This document shows, piece by piece, positions 35,958 through 47,120 of a DNA stretch of 64,000 nt (position 1 is the stretch's first letter; the number at the start of each line of letters is the position of its first letter). The notes beneath the pieces were generated by a model. That model ran no database searches. It saw only the letters and a list, made by a program, of their open reading frames with translations, and was not told where the DNA came from. The stretch comes from CAUPWF01 sp964367685 (lineage in GTDB: Bacteria > Bacillota > Clostridia > Lachnospirales > Lachnospiraceae), in NCBI GenBank assembly GCA_964367685.1, contig CAYIYM010000002.1, positions 62,001 to 126,000 on the forward strand, written 5' to 3'. The translations under genes were made by a program, and so were the position numbers.

Positions 35958-36965
35958 ATGACAATCAGAGAACAGTTAGAAGAAAGAGAATTATCTAATT
36001 TAAGTCCATTTGCTACATTAAGCAGTCAAACATTGGGACGAGAACGAGAGGAGAAGCCTTGTGACCTACGTCCAGCATTTCAGCGAGATCGAGATCGAAT
36101 TCTCCATTGCAAATCATTTCGAAGATTAAAACAAAAGACACAAGTCTTTTTATTTCCTAGTGGTGACCATTATCGAACCAGACTTACCCACACATTAGAG
36201 GTATCACAGACGGCAAGGACAATTGCCAAGGCATTGCAATTAAATGAAGATTTAGTAGAGGCCATTGCACTTGCCCATGACCTAGGACATACTCCTTTTG
36301 GACATGCAGGAGAACGTGCCCTTAATATGGTTATGACAAATGGATTTGAGCATGCGAAACAGGGTGTACGAGTAGTGGAGCATATTGAAAAAGCAGGCAG
36401 AGGCTTAAATCTAACAAAAGAAGTACGAGATGGAATTCTACATCACCAAACCAGTGGGAAGCCCCAAACACTAGAGGCGAAAATTGTTCGCCTCGCTGAT
36501 AAGGTAGCATACTTACACCATGATATAGATGATGCCATTCGGGGTGGGATTATAAGTGAAATGGATTTGCCAGCATCAGTGAGAGAAGTCCTTGGGAAAA
36601 CCACCAATGCGAGATTAAATACTTTGATTAACAATATAATAACCGAAAGTATGGGAATAAATGGTATAAGGATGTCTAGAGAAATTGAGCAAGAGTTTAA
36701 GAATATGAGGAAGTTCATGTTTGAACATGTTTATACCAATTCTGAGGCAAAAAGAGAAGAAAAAAAGGCAATCCAAATGGTGACGGAACTATATCAGTAC
36801 TTTGAACGAAAGCCTCAAGCTTTGCCACCATCATACTATCAAAAAATAGAATATAACCGTACAGAAAAAGAACAAATTATATGTGATTACATTGCAGGAA
36901 TGACCGATCCTTATTCAGTAAAAATCTTTGGAGAAATTTTTATTCCAAAATCTTGGAAAATTTAA
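35958..36965 (+). CDS. dgt: dGTP triphosphohydrolase-like HD protein
   Basis: 335 residues. The HD-domain metal ligands are visible in TRLTHTLEVSQ, LAHDLGHTPFGHAGE and VAYLHHDIDDAI, and the N-terminus contains DRDRILHCKSFRRLKQKTQV, the dNTPase signature. It hydrolyses dNTPs to nucleosides and triphosphate. Gram-positive homologues commonly sit immediately upstream of dnaG, as here. GGAGGGATGG precedes the ATG. Confidence 0.93.
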   Translation: MTIREQLEERELSNLSPFATLSSQTLGREREEKPCDLRPAFQRDRDRILHCKSFRRLKQKTQVFLFPSGDHYRTRLTHTLEVSQTARTIAKALQLNEDLVEAIALAHDLGHTPFGHAGERALNMVMTNGFEHAKQGVRVVEHIEKAGRGLNLTKEVRDGILHHQTSGKPQTLEAKIVRLADKVAYLHHDIDDAIRGGIISEMDLPASVREVLGKTTNARLNTLINNIITESMGINGIRMSREIEQEFKNMRKFMFEHVYTNSEAKREEKKAIQMVTELYQYFERKPQALPPSYYQKIEYNRTEKEQIICDYIAGMTDPYSVKIFGEIFIPKSWKI

Positions 36966-37037
36966 AGGAAATTCAGTTTCTTCACAGAATATAACTTATA
37001 GGGAGAAATCCTATCTAATTGGAAAGCGAGAGAAATC

Positions 37038-38813
37038 ATGTATTATTCAGAGGAAATCGTAGAAGATGTAAGAAGTCGGAATGATATTGTCGATGTAATT
37101 TCTAGCTATGTACGACTACAAAAGAAGGGGAGCTCATACTTTGGACTGTGTCCATTTCATAATGAAAAATCACCTTCTTTTTCCGTGAGCAGGCAAAAGC
37201 AAATGTATTATTGCTTCGGATGTGGAGCAGGGGGAAATGTATTTACCTTTATTATGGAATATGAGAATTATTCATTTGCAGAAGCGCTTGCAATGCTAGC
37301 GGATCGTGCTGGTATTACATTGCCGGAGATAGAGTATTCTAAGGAAGCAAAAGAAAAGCAGAATTTGAAAACAATCGTATTGGAAATGAATAAATTAGCA
37401 GCAAAATATTTTTATGCGCAGCTAAAAACTGAATCTGGAGCCATCGCATATAAGTATTTAACTGGAAGAGAATTAACGACTGATACCATGTTGCAATTTG
37501 GCTTAGGTTATTCCAATAAATATAGTAATGACTTGTATAATTATTTGAAGTTAAAAGGATATCAGGATGAAGTGATTAAACAATCAGGCCTTGTAAATGT
37601 GGATGAAAAACAGGGAATGTATGACAAATTCTGGAATCGAGTAATGTTCCCAATTATGGATACTAACAATCGTGTAATCGGCTTTGGTGGACGTGTAATG
37701 GGGGACGGGAAACCGAAATACTTAAATTCACCAGAAACCATTGTCTTTGATAAGAGTAGAAATCTATATGGATTGAATCGAGCAAGGACTTCGAGAAAGC
37801 CGTACTTTATTATCTGTGAAGGGTACATGGATGTGATTGCACTTCATCAAGCAGGATTTACAAATGCTGTGGCCACACTTGGAACAGCCCTTACTTCTGG
37901 ACAAGCTTCTTTGATTAAGCGCTATGTTAAGGAAGTGTACTTGACTTATGATAGTGATGACGCTGGTACACGGGCGGCTCTTCGAGCAGTGCCTATATTA
38001 AGGGCAGCAGGTGTATCTGCAAAGGTAGTACGTATGGACCCATACAAAGACCCAGATGAATACATTAAGGCGGAAGGAGCCGAGGGATTTGAAGGATGTA
38101 TAGGACGTGCTAGGAATGGATTTATGTATACAGTAGAGGTTTTAGAACGAGATTATGACATGCATTCTCCAGAAGGAAAAACAGCATTTTATAATGAGGT
38201 TGCAGCTAAACTCATTGAATTTGAAGAAGAATTAGAGAGAAACAATTACATTGAGGCAGTTGCAATTGAGTATCGTATCAATCCTGATAGTCTACGAAAA
38301 TTAGTTTCGAAGACGGCAGTTAGTAAAGGGTTGATTAAGATGCCAGAAAAAATAAGATCTTCGGCAGATAATAAAAAACCGAAAGAAGATAAAGGTGTGC
38401 AATCCCAGAAAATATTGTTAACATGGATTACATCCAATGATGCTATATTTAGACAGGTTAAGAAATATATACAACCTAGTGATTTCACATTAGCATTGTA
38501 TCAAACTGTAGCAGAATTCTTGTATAAGCAATACGAAGATGGGAGTGTAAATCCTGCCAAGATTATTAGCTACTTTACGGATGAAGACGAACATAGAGAA
38601 GTTGCAAGTTTATTTCATACGGAGATCAAAGAAATATCAACAAAAGATGAACAGAGAAAAGCACTAAAAGACACAATTATCAAAGTTAAAAGATATAGTG
38701 TGGAGCATGCTACAAAATCCTTAGATCCTATGGATATCCAAGGATTACAAGATATCATGATAGGAAAGCGAAAGTTAGAAGAACTTGAAAAAATGCAAAT
38801 TTCTATTGATTAA
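37038..38813 (+). CDS. dnaG: DNA primase
   Basis: 591 residues. The CHC2-type zinc finger (about 38-66) reads CPFHNEKSPSFSV then YYCFGCGAGG. The catalytic core has a Toprim fold (CEGYMDVIALHQAGF, TYDSDDAGTRAA). The C-terminal region is the helicase-interaction domain (about 455-590). Makes RNA primers for replication. It precedes rpoD in the classical dnaG-rpoD macromolecular synthesis order, with dgt replacing rpsU. Confidence 0.97.
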   Translation: MYYSEEIVEDVRSRNDIVDVISSYVRLQKKGSSYFGLCPFHNEKSPSFSVSRQKQMYYCFGCGAGGNVFTFIMEYENYSFAEALAMLADRAGITLPEIEYSKEAKEKQNLKTIVLEMNKLAAKYFYAQLKTESGAIAYKYLTGRELTTDTMLQFGLGYSNKYSNDLYNYLKLKGYQDEVIKQSGLVNVDEKQGMYDKFWNRVMFPIMDTNNRVIGFGGRVMGDGKPKYLNSPETIVFDKSRNLYGLNRARTSRKPYFIICEGYMDVIALHQAGFTNAVATLGTALTSGQASLIKRYVKEVYLTYDSDDAGTRAALRAVPILRAAGVSAKVVRMDPYKDPDEYIKAEGAEGFEGCIGRARNGFMYTVEVLERDYDMHSPEGKTAFYNEVAAKLIEFEEELERNNYIEAVAIEYRINPDSLRKLVSKTAVSKGLIKMPEKIRSSADNKKPKEDKGVQSQKILLTWITSNDAIFRQVKKYIQPSDFTLALYQTVAEFLYKQYEDGSVNPAKIISYFTDEDEHREVASLFHTEIKEISTKDEQRKALKDTIIKVKRYSVEHATKSLDPMDIQGLQDIMIGKRKLEELEKMQISID

Positions 38814-38851
38814 AAATAAATGAAAAGTAAATAATGGAGGTCACTATTGTG

Positions 38852-39967
38852 ATGATGGAAGAAAACAGAGCGAGATTTGAAGAGAAATTAAAAGAGTTGG
38901 TAGCATTAGGAGCTAAGAAAAAAAATACCTTAGAAGAAGAGGAAGTTAAAAAGACCTTTGCTGAACTTAGCTTGGACACTGAAAACATGGAGCAAGTATA
39001 CACGTTTTTGGAAGCGAGTGGGATCGACGTACTTCGAATTACGGAAACAGTTGAACCTACAGAGGAACTAGAGGAGGGGGATTTAATTGAAGAAGAAATC
39101 GATGTTGAAAAAATCGATTTAACAGTACCTGATGGAATAAGTATTGAAGACCCAGTCCGCATGTATTTAAAAGAAATTGGTAAGGTACCACTTCTTACAG
39201 CAGAAGAAGAAATTTCTCTAGCGCAGAGAATGGAAGAAGGAGACGAGGAAGCAAAGAAACGTTTGGCAGAAGCAAACTTACGTCTAGTAGTAAGTATTGC
39301 AAAGCGTTATGTAGGGCGTGGAATGTTATTCTTAGATCTGATTCAAGAAGGAAACTTAGGTCTGATTAAAGCGGTTGAAAAATTCGATTATCATAAAGGA
39401 TATAAGTTTAGTACTTATGCGACATGGTGGATTCGTCAAGCAATTACAAGAGCGATTGCAGATCAAGCGAGAACGATTCGTATTCCTGTGCACATGGTAG
39501 AAACGATCAACAAATTAATTCGTGTATCAAGACAGTTATTACAAGAACTAGGGAGAGAACCATCACCAGAGGAAATTGCAGCAGAGTTAGATATGCCAGT
39601 TGAGCGTGTACGCGAAATTTTGAAAATCTCACAAGAACCAGTATCTTTGGAGACACCGATTGGTGAAGAAGAGGATAGCCACTTGGGTGATTTTATACAA
39701 GATGATAATGTTCCAGTTCCAGCTGAAGCGGCAGCAGCAGCCTTGTTGAAAGAACAATTAGGTGAAGTCCTTGATACTCTTACAGACAGAGAACAAAAAG
39801 TATTAAGACTTAGATTTGGTATGAATGATGGACGTGCTCGTACATTAGAAGAAGTAGGGAAAGAATTTGATGTTACGAGAGAGCGTATTCGTCAAATTGA
39901 GGCAAAAGCCCTTAGAAAGCTTCGTCATCCTAGCAGAAGTCGCAAATTAAGAGATTACTTAGATTAA
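38852..39967 (+). CDS. rpoD: RNA polymerase primary sigma factor (SigA/RpoD)
   Basis: 371 residues. Region 1.1 is short and acidic. Region 1.2 starts at DPVRMYLKEIGKVPLL. Region 2 is RLVVSIAKRYVGRGMLFLDL through FSTYATWWIRQAITRAIADQ, with the -10 recognition residues. Region 3 follows, then region 4 with TLEEVGKEFDVTRERIRQIE for the -35 element. The start is uncertain: GGAGGT at 38836-38841 is 7 nt before GTG 38849 and 10 nt before ATG 38852. I use the ATG (MMEENRARF). The TTGACA/TATAAT promoters in the window fit this sigma factor. Confidence 0.97.
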   Translation: MMEENRARFEEKLKELVALGAKKKNTLEEEEVKKTFAELSLDTENMEQVYTFLEASGIDVLRITETVEPTEELEEGDLIEEEIDVEKIDLTVPDGISIEDPVRMYLKEIGKVPLLTAEEEISLAQRMEEGDEEAKKRLAEANLRLVVSIAKRYVGRGMLFLDLIQEGNLGLIKAVEKFDYHKGYKFSTYATWWIRQAITRAIADQARTIRIPVHMVETINKLIRVSRQLLQELGREPSPEEIAAELDMPVERVREILKISQEPVSLETPIGEEEDSHLGDFIQDDNVPVPAEAAAAALLKEQLGEVLDTLTDREQKVLRLRFGMNDGRARTLEEVGKEFDVTRERIRQIEAKALRKLRHPSRSRKLRDYLD

Positions 39968-39981
39968 GATAGAGGATGTAT

Positions 39982-40674
39982 ATGGAATTATCAAGACGAT
40001 TACAAGCGGTAGCTGATTTAGTAAGTCCAGAAAGAGTTGTTGCAGACATTGGAACCGACCATGGTTATATTCCGATTTACTTGATACAATCAGGGAAGTG
40101 TTCCAAAGCATTTGCAATGGATGTAAATGAGGGCCCCCTTTTACGTGCGAAACAACATGTTGCTAGTTATAATCTATCCGATTTCATAGAAGCAAGGCTA
40201 TCGAATGGAATGAAAGAGCTTCAAGTGAGCGAGGTCAATGCAATTATAATAGCTGGAATGGGTGGAGCTCTAGTTGTGAAGATTTTAGAACAAGATAGAA
40301 GATTGTGGAATAGTATAGATGAGTTGATTTTGCAGCCACAATCAGAATTAGAAAAAGTACGACTTTATTTACAAGAAGAAGGCTTGAAGGTAGTTGAAGA
40401 AAATATGATATATGAGGATGGAAAATTCTATCCTATGATGAAAGTTATATTTGAACAGGATTTACCATATTCTATAGCGGAACTTCGCTATGGTCGACTT
40501 TTGATCAAAAATAAGAATACGGTGTTACGTGAATTTATCAAACGAGAAATTACTCAAAAAGAGAAAGTGATTGAAAGCCTATCCCAAAAAGAGGGGGCCC
40601 ATATCAGAGAACGAATATTAATATTAGAAAGTGAGCTGGAGGTAGCCCATGAAGTGTATAGAGATATTCAATAG
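39982..40674 (+). CDS. trmK: tRNA (adenine22-N1)-methyltransferase TrmK
   Basis: 230 residues. The SAM-binding motif VADIGTDHGYIPIYL (about 21-35) and the family motif IIAGMGGALVV identify TrmK (COG2384), which methylates A22 of some tRNAs. AGAGGA at 39971-39976 fits ATG 39982; ATG 39976 lies within the ribosome site. It overlaps the Nif3-like gene by 26 nt, the conserved Firmicute pair. Confidence 0.93.
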   Translation: MELSRRLQAVADLVSPERVVADIGTDHGYIPIYLIQSGKCSKAFAMDVNEGPLLRAKQHVASYNLSDFIEARLSNGMKELQVSEVNAIIIAGMGGALVVKILEQDRRLWNSIDELILQPQSELEKVRLYLQEEGLKVVEENMIYEDGKFYPMMKVIFEQDLPYSIAELRYGRLLIKNKNTVLREFIKREITQKEKVIESLSQKEGAHIRERILILESELEVAHEVYRDIQ

Positions 40675-41431
40675 ATTAGAAGAGATTATCCCACTGTACA
40701 AAGCGTATAGCTGGGATAATGTTGGATTAATCGTTGGACGAGATGACAAAGAAGTGCAGAAAATATATGTTGCATTAGATGTGACAGAAGCATCTATTGA
40801 AGCGGCGAAGCTATGGGGGGCGGATTTACTTCTTACCCATCATCCGCTGATTTTCTCGCCATTAAAACAAGTGAATAATAGAAGTTTTATTTCCAATAGA
40901 GTACTTAGTCTGATACAGTCTGATATGACTTATTATGCAATGCACACGAATTATGACGTACTTCGAATGGCTGATTTAGCAAGTGATTTGTTAGGGTTAC
41001 AAGACAGAGAACCCTTAGAAGTAATCGGAGAGGACTCGCAAGAAGGACTTGGAAGAATAGGTGTTTTAGAACGAGATATGGAAATAAAAGAATTTGCAGA
41101 GTATGTAAAATCTGCATTTGGCTTATCATCTATTAAGGTATTTGCGCAAGACGAAAAAGTGATTTCGAAGGTGGCAATATTACCAGGTTCGGGGAAAAGT
41201 CACATAGAAACAGCAATTCAATTAGGGGCAGATGCTTATGTAACAGGAGACATTGGGCATCACGATGGAATCGATAGTAGTAGCAGAGATTTAGTTGTAT
41301 TAGATGCAGGGCACTACGGAGTGGAGCATATATTTGTATCTGATATGTGTAAGTTGTTAGAAAAAGAATTTCTGGATCAAGGAATAGAAATCAAAGGAGA
41401 AGCAATTCATCATCCATTTCAAATATTCTAA
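40649..41431 (+). CDS. Nif3-like dinuclear metal-centre protein (YqfO family)
   Basis: 260 residues. Metal-binding motifs are present: LLTHHPLIFSP (two His), the MHTNYD element (His and Asp) and the C-terminal DAGHYGVEH motif. It lacks the inserted PII-like domain of longer YqfO homologues (about 370 residues). Family function is unresolved (a hydrolase or GTP cyclohydrolase-type fold). It overlaps trmK, and the following gene starts 12 nt after its stop. Confidence 0.92.
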   Translation: MKCIEIFNRLEEIIPLYKAYSWDNVGLIVGRDDKEVQKIYVALDVTEASIEAAKLWGADLLLTHHPLIFSPLKQVNNRSFISNRVLSLIQSDMTYYAMHTNYDVLRMADLASDLLGLQDREPLEVIGEDSQEGLGRIGVLERDMEIKEFAEYVKSAFGLSSIKVFAQDEKVISKVAILPGSGKSHIETAIQLGADAYVTGDIGHHDGIDSSSRDLVVLDAGHYGVEHIFVSDMCKLLEKEFLDQGIEIKGEAIHHPFQIF

Positions 41432-41443
41432 AGGAGCGTGCGT

Positions 41444-43111
41444 ATGGAACGATTAGAGATTAATGTAAGGATTGGAACAGAAGAATACAAATTTGAAAAA
41501 GGAATCACATACCAAGAGATTGCCAGACAATTTCAAGATAATTACAAACAAGATATTGTACTGCTTTTTGTAAATGGTAAATTACAAGAACTTCATAAAG
41601 TGTTAGAAAATGATTGTGAGTTGGAATTTATTACAACAGATACCAATCTAGGAATTCAAGCTTATAAACGAAGTATGGGAATGTTATATATAAAATCTGT
41701 TTATGATGTATTGGGTAGAGAAGCGATTGATCATGTAAATTTACTCTTTGCCGTAAGTACAGGATACTATACTTTAATTAACGGACGTGTAGATATAAAT
41801 CAAAATGTGATTGACCAAATTACCGCTCGAATGAAAGAGTTGATTGAAAAAGATCTGCCAATTACGAAACGTAGCGTTCATACAGATGAAGCACTTCAGT
41901 TATTTAATGAGTATGAAATGAACGATAAAGAGAAATTATTCAATTATAGAAGAGTGTCTAGAGTGAATCTCTACAAAATTGATGATTTTGAAGATTATTA
42001 TTATGGATATATGGTTCCTTCTACAGGATTATTGAAATGGTTTCAGCTCATACCATTTGAAGGAGGGATTGTCCTACAAATGCCACGAAGAGAAGAACCG
42101 AGAGTTGTTCCAGCGTTTGAACCGCGTGAGAAATTATTCCGTGTTCAATACGATGCAATAAAGTGGGGGAATATATTAGGTATTAATACAGTTGGTGAGT
42201 TAAATGAGTGCATTACAAAATCAGATGTGCGCGAATTGATTCTAGTACAAGAGGCTAAACAAGAAAAGAGGATTGCTGAAATTGCAGGTGAAATTGCGAA
42301 GATGAAAGAAAAAAAATTCATCTTAATTGCCGGACCATCATCCTCAGGTAAAACAACTTTTTCCCATCGATTATCAGTGCAGCTTAGAGTGAATGGTGTG
42401 ATACCACATCCAATTGCAGTGGATAATTATTTTGTGAATCGTGTAGAAACTCCATTAGATGAAAATGGTATGCCAAATTATGAATGCTTAGAAGCAATTG
42501 ATGTTGATAAGTTTAATGAAGATTTGACGTCCTTATTAAAAGGCGAAGAAGTGGAATTACCTACATTTAATTTTAAAACAGGTTGCCGCGAATACAACGG
42601 CAATAAGTTAAAATTAAAAGAAGGAGAAGTTTTGGTAATTGAGGGAATTCATGGGTTAAATGATGAATTAACGAGAGATTTGCCAATGGAAAACAAATAC
42701 AAAATTTATATCAGTGCATTAACTCAATTAAATATTGATGAGCACAACAGAATACCAACTACAGATGGACGTTTAATTAGACGAATGGTAAGGGATGCAA
42801 GAACAAGAGGAGCTTCTGGTAAAAAAACCATAGGAATGTGGAATTCTGTGCGTCGCGGCGAAGAAGATTATATCTTCCCGTTCCAAGAATCAGCAGATGT
42901 GATGTTTAACTCAGCCCTGATTTATGAGTTGGCTGTGTTAAAGCAATTTGCAGAACCAATTTTATTTGGAATAGAAAAAGATTGTCCAGAATATTTAGAA
43001 GCAAAAAGGTTATTGAAATTTTTGGATTATTTTGTAGGTATTCCAACAGATTATATCCCAATGAACTCCCTGTTAAAGGAATTCGTTGGGAATGGATGTT
43101 TTGAGATTTAG
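41444..43111 (+). CDS. Uridine-kinase-like protein with TGS / threonyl-tRNA-synthetase-like N-terminus
   Basis: 555 residues. The N-terminal about 60 residues form a TGS-like domain. Next comes a region resembling the editing part of threonyl-tRNA synthetase (about 60-240). The C-terminus is a phosphoribulokinase/uridine kinase domain with Walker A AGPSSSGKTT (about 298-307), VDNYFVNR, a lid with RRMVRDARTRG and EGIHGLND. AAGGAG is 7 nt before ATG 41444. This fusion is common in Clostridia; its nucleoside substrate has not been settled to my knowledge. The stop overlaps the convergent RluA-type gene by 4 nt. Confidence 0.88.
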   Translation: MERLEINVRIGTEEYKFEKGITYQEIARQFQDNYKQDIVLLFVNGKLQELHKVLENDCELEFITTDTNLGIQAYKRSMGMLYIKSVYDVLGREAIDHVNLLFAVSTGYYTLINGRVDINQNVIDQITARMKELIEKDLPITKRSVHTDEALQLFNEYEMNDKEKLFNYRRVSRVNLYKIDDFEDYYYGYMVPSTGLLKWFQLIPFEGGIVLQMPRREEPRVVPAFEPREKLFRVQYDAIKWGNILGINTVGELNECITKSDVRELILVQEAKQEKRIAEIAGEIAKMKEKKFILIAGPSSSGKTTFSHRLSVQLRVNGVIPHPIAVDNYFVNRVETPLDENGMPNYECLEAIDVDKFNEDLTSLLKGEEVELPTFNFKTGCREYNGNKLKLKEGEVLVIEGIHGLNDELTRDLPMENKYKIYISALTQLNIDEHNRIPTTDGRLIRRMVRDARTRGASGKKTIGMWNSVRRGEEDYIFPFQESADVMFNSALIYELAVLKQFAEPILFGIEKDCPEYLEAKRLLKFLDYFVGIPTDYIPMNSLLKEFVGNGCFEI

Positions 43112-43986
43112 AAAAACAAATTCATATCATTAGGCAAAGGGACTTCAAATTGAAGTTCCTTTTTTGTAATTGGATGTGTAAATTCTAATCGATGTGAATG
43201 TAAGGCCTGACGTTTAATAATGGAATAATCTGGGTTATATAGAAAATCTCCTGGAAGTGGATGTCCTATATGTTTCATATGAACGCGAATTTGATGAGTT
43301 CGCCCAGTGTCTAATTGTAATGATACGAGAGAGTACCCATTCTTATATTCTATTTTCTGGCAGTGTGTACATGCAAATGTTCCTCTGCATATATCAACAA
43401 CACGCTCTATAGTGGAATCCATTTTTCGTGCAATGGGAGCAGTAATAGTACAAGATTCCACATCACCTGTTGCAATTGCTAAGTAGGTTCTCTTGATTTC
43501 CTTGTTTCCGACCATCTTTGAAAGAAGTGCCCCGCTATAAGCGTGTTTTGCTAATATAAGAAGACCTGAAGTATCGCGATCAAGTCGATTAATGCAGCGG
43601 TACACAAAAGGTTCGTTCTTGTTTTTGTAGTACCACGCTACTGCATTTGCAAGGGTATTTTCGTGATTCCCTTGGGAAGGATGAATGGGAACATTAGCTT
43701 CCTTATTAATGACCATGAGATCATCGTCTTCATAAACGATATCTAATTGTAGATTTACTGGAAGAATCTGTTCAGAGGTGGATTCCTCAGTAATTTGTAT
43801 GGTAAGTTTATCTCCTGGTAGTAGCAAGTCACGAGTATAGGCCCAACTATCATTTCGCATAATTCCCTTTGTAGTACGCTTAAGTTGTGCGATTAAGGAC
43901 TGAGAATAATGATGGTTTTTGAGAAATTGATGTATGCTTATTGGTGCACCTTCGTTGGAAATATTGTATTCGAGAGTTCGTTTCAT
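43108..43986 (-). CDS. RluA family pseudouridine synthase
   Basis: 292 residues. An N-terminal S4-like RNA-binding segment (about 14-75) is followed by the synthase core. The catalytic Asp is in CINRLDRDTSGLLILAKHAY, the RluA signature, with HQIRVHMKHIGHPLPGDFLY nearer the end. It isomerises uridine in 23S rRNA or tRNA; the exact target cannot be told from this reading. AAGGTGAT precedes the start. Divergent from the L,D-transpeptidase gene. Confidence 0.93.
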   Translation of the reverse strand: MKRTLEYNISNEGAPISIHQFLKNHHYSQSLIAQLKRTTKGIMRNDSWAYTRDLLLPGDKLTIQITEESTSEQILPVNLQLDIVYEDDDLMVINKEANVPIHPSQGNHENTLANAVAWYYKNKNEPFVYRCINRLDRDTSGLLILAKHAYSGALLSKMVGNKEIKRTYLAIATGDVESCTITAPIARKMDSTIERVVDICRGTFACTHCQKIEYKNGYSLVSLQLDTGRTHQIRVHMKHIGHPLPGDFLYNPDYSIIKRQALHSHRLEFTHPITKKELQFEVPLPNDMNLFF

Positions 43987-44102
43987 AATATAATCACCTT
44001 ATTTCTTTCTAGATAGAATATTACATTTATATTACACTTTTTTCTGTACTTTTAAAAGCCTCTATATTATAATAAAAGTTATGAGTATTAAGGAGGATGT
44101 CC

Positions 44103-45886
44103 ATGAAAGATAAAGATGAAAAGAAAGTGGTAAGTGCTGAATCTGAGCAAGAAAATCTTGAGGTGTCTACAGAAGAAGCCGAAGTTGCAGTAAAAGCAGA
44201 GAAGACAGAAGAGACAGAAAAGACAGAAGAAACAGATATCGAAGAGGATTTAGAAGAAGGCTTAGAAGNNNNNNNNNNNNNNNNNNNNNNNNNNNNNNNN
44301 NNNNNNNNNNNNNNNNNNNNNNNNNNNNNNNNNNNNNNNNNNNNNNNNNNNNNNNNNNNNNNNNNNNNACAGAAAAGACAGAAGAAACAGATATCGAAGA
44401 GGATTTAGAAGAAGGCTTAGAAGAATTCTCAGAACTTGAGATTCAAGTGACAGATCATACGAAGGTAGTGGATGAAATTGTCCCAGTTGAAAAGAAAAAA
44501 ATAGGAAAGAAGATTGCGAAAGGATTCGGTATTTTTATCCTCGTAATTGCAGGTCTTTATCTTGCAGTATCTGCCTTCTTTTCTCAATTCTTTTTCTATG
44601 ACACTGAGATTAATGGCGAAGATGTATCCTTTATGAATATCAGCAAAGTGAGAGAACTTCAAGCAGAAGGGTTAAAGGATTATCAGATTACATTAGAAGG
44701 AAGCGATGGTGTTACAGATGTGATACTAGGAGCAGATATAGATGTGACATATCAAAATGATGATCAGATAGAAAAGATTCTTAAAAAGCAGAACCCATTC
44801 TTATGGCCTGAGATGTTTATGGAATCACGAGAAGGTGAAACGATAGTACATGCAACATATGATGAGGCGAAGTTAGAGGAAAAAATAAACGGTCTTGAAG
44901 TGATGGTAGAAGCTAACTGGACTGAACCACAAGATGCCTATCCAGACGTGGTAGGAGATAAATTCGAGATAATTCCAGAACAATATGGAACAAAAATCAA
45001 TCGCGATAATTTAAAGGCGAAAATCGGGGAGTTTGTAAGTTCTACGAAAGATACATTAGTACTTCTTGATAATGATGTGTATCAAATTGCAAATTATACC
45101 CAAGAATCACAAGAATTAATTGATTTAACAGCAGAATTGAATAAGTATGCTGCCGCAACAATTACTTATCCTGAAGGATATAAGGTAGATGCTGAAGTTA
45201 TGTCATCTTGGTTAACATACAACGATCAATTTGAAGTAACCTTGTCAGAAGACAAAGTGAGAGAATACGTAGCTACTCAGGCAAGTACTATTGATACAGT
45301 TGGTACTACTCGAACATTTACCGCTCCAAACGGAAGAGAAGTTACAGCTTCTGGAGGAACATACGGATGGCGTATGGATCAAGAGGCAGAAGTAGCAATG
45401 TTATTAGAGAACTTAAGAGGCGGAGTTCCAGTAGAGAGAGAATATCAATACTCTAGAAGAGCACACGCTTATGCAAAAGATGGAATTGATTGGGGAAATA
45501 CGTATATAGAAATCGATATCGGTGCTCAAAAAGTTTATATAGTGAAGGATGGCCAAGTTGTTCACGAAACAAACACAGTAACGGGAGATATATCTGATGG
45601 AAATGGTACGCCAGAAGGAATTTTCCAATTGACTTATAAGACAACAAATGCTGTACTACGTGGAGACAGATTACCAGATGGAAGTTATTCATACGAATCG
45701 CCAGTAAAATTCTGGATGCCTTTCAATGGTGGAATTGGTCTACATGATGCATCATGGCGTTCAACATTTGGCGGTTCCATTTACAGAACAAATGGTTCTC
45801 ATGGTTGTATTAATCTTCCATATAATAGTGCGAAAGAGATTTACAACTTTATTGAAGCAGATACACCAATCATTTGCCATTTTTAA
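44103..45886 (+). CDS. L,D-transpeptidase (YkuD) with acidic repeat N-terminus, interrupted by assembly gap
   Basis: AGGAGG at 44091-44096 fits ATG 44103. An acidic Glu/Thr-rich cytoplasmic part contains repeats such as EKTEETEKTEETD. It runs into 100 N and resumes with the same 55 nt. Removing the duplicate and the N (155 nt) joins both sides in one frame, giving 542 residues. In that numbering, a transmembrane helix lies at about 89-110, PG_binding_4-type domains at about 125-375, and a YkuD domain follows with His in GIGLHDASW and the catalytic Cys517 in SHGCINLP. It makes 3-3 peptidoglycan cross-links or attaches surface proteins. The true number of acidic repeats is uncertain. Confidence 0.9.
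44214..44423 (+). repeat. Duplicated 55-nt sequence around a 100-N gap
   Basis: Positions 44214-44268 and 44369-44423 are identical (55 nt, encoding TEKTEETDIEEDLEEGLE with partial end codons), with 100 N between them (44269-44368). Internal sub-repeats GAAGACAGAAGA also occur just upstream. Either the same DNA is written twice at a contig join, or a coding tandem repeat of unknown copy number lies here. Confidence 0.9.
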
Positions 45887-45921
45887 AATGAATTTGATTT
45901 AGAAGAATAAAAGGAAAACAT

Positions 45922-47049
<1,128 letters not shown>

Positions 47050-47052
47050 TTC

Positions 47053-47081
47053 TTGCATAATAATGTAATATTGTGTATGAT
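47053..47081 (+). promoter_or_regulatory. Promoter of yajC
   Basis: TTGCAT at 47053-47058, a 17-nt spacer and TATGAT at 47076-47081, directly after the tgt stop, allow yajC to be expressed independently. Confidence 0.6.
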
Positions 47082-47120
47082 ATTCATTAGTGAACAAAGA
47101 GTTTTAGGAGGAGAGATAGT

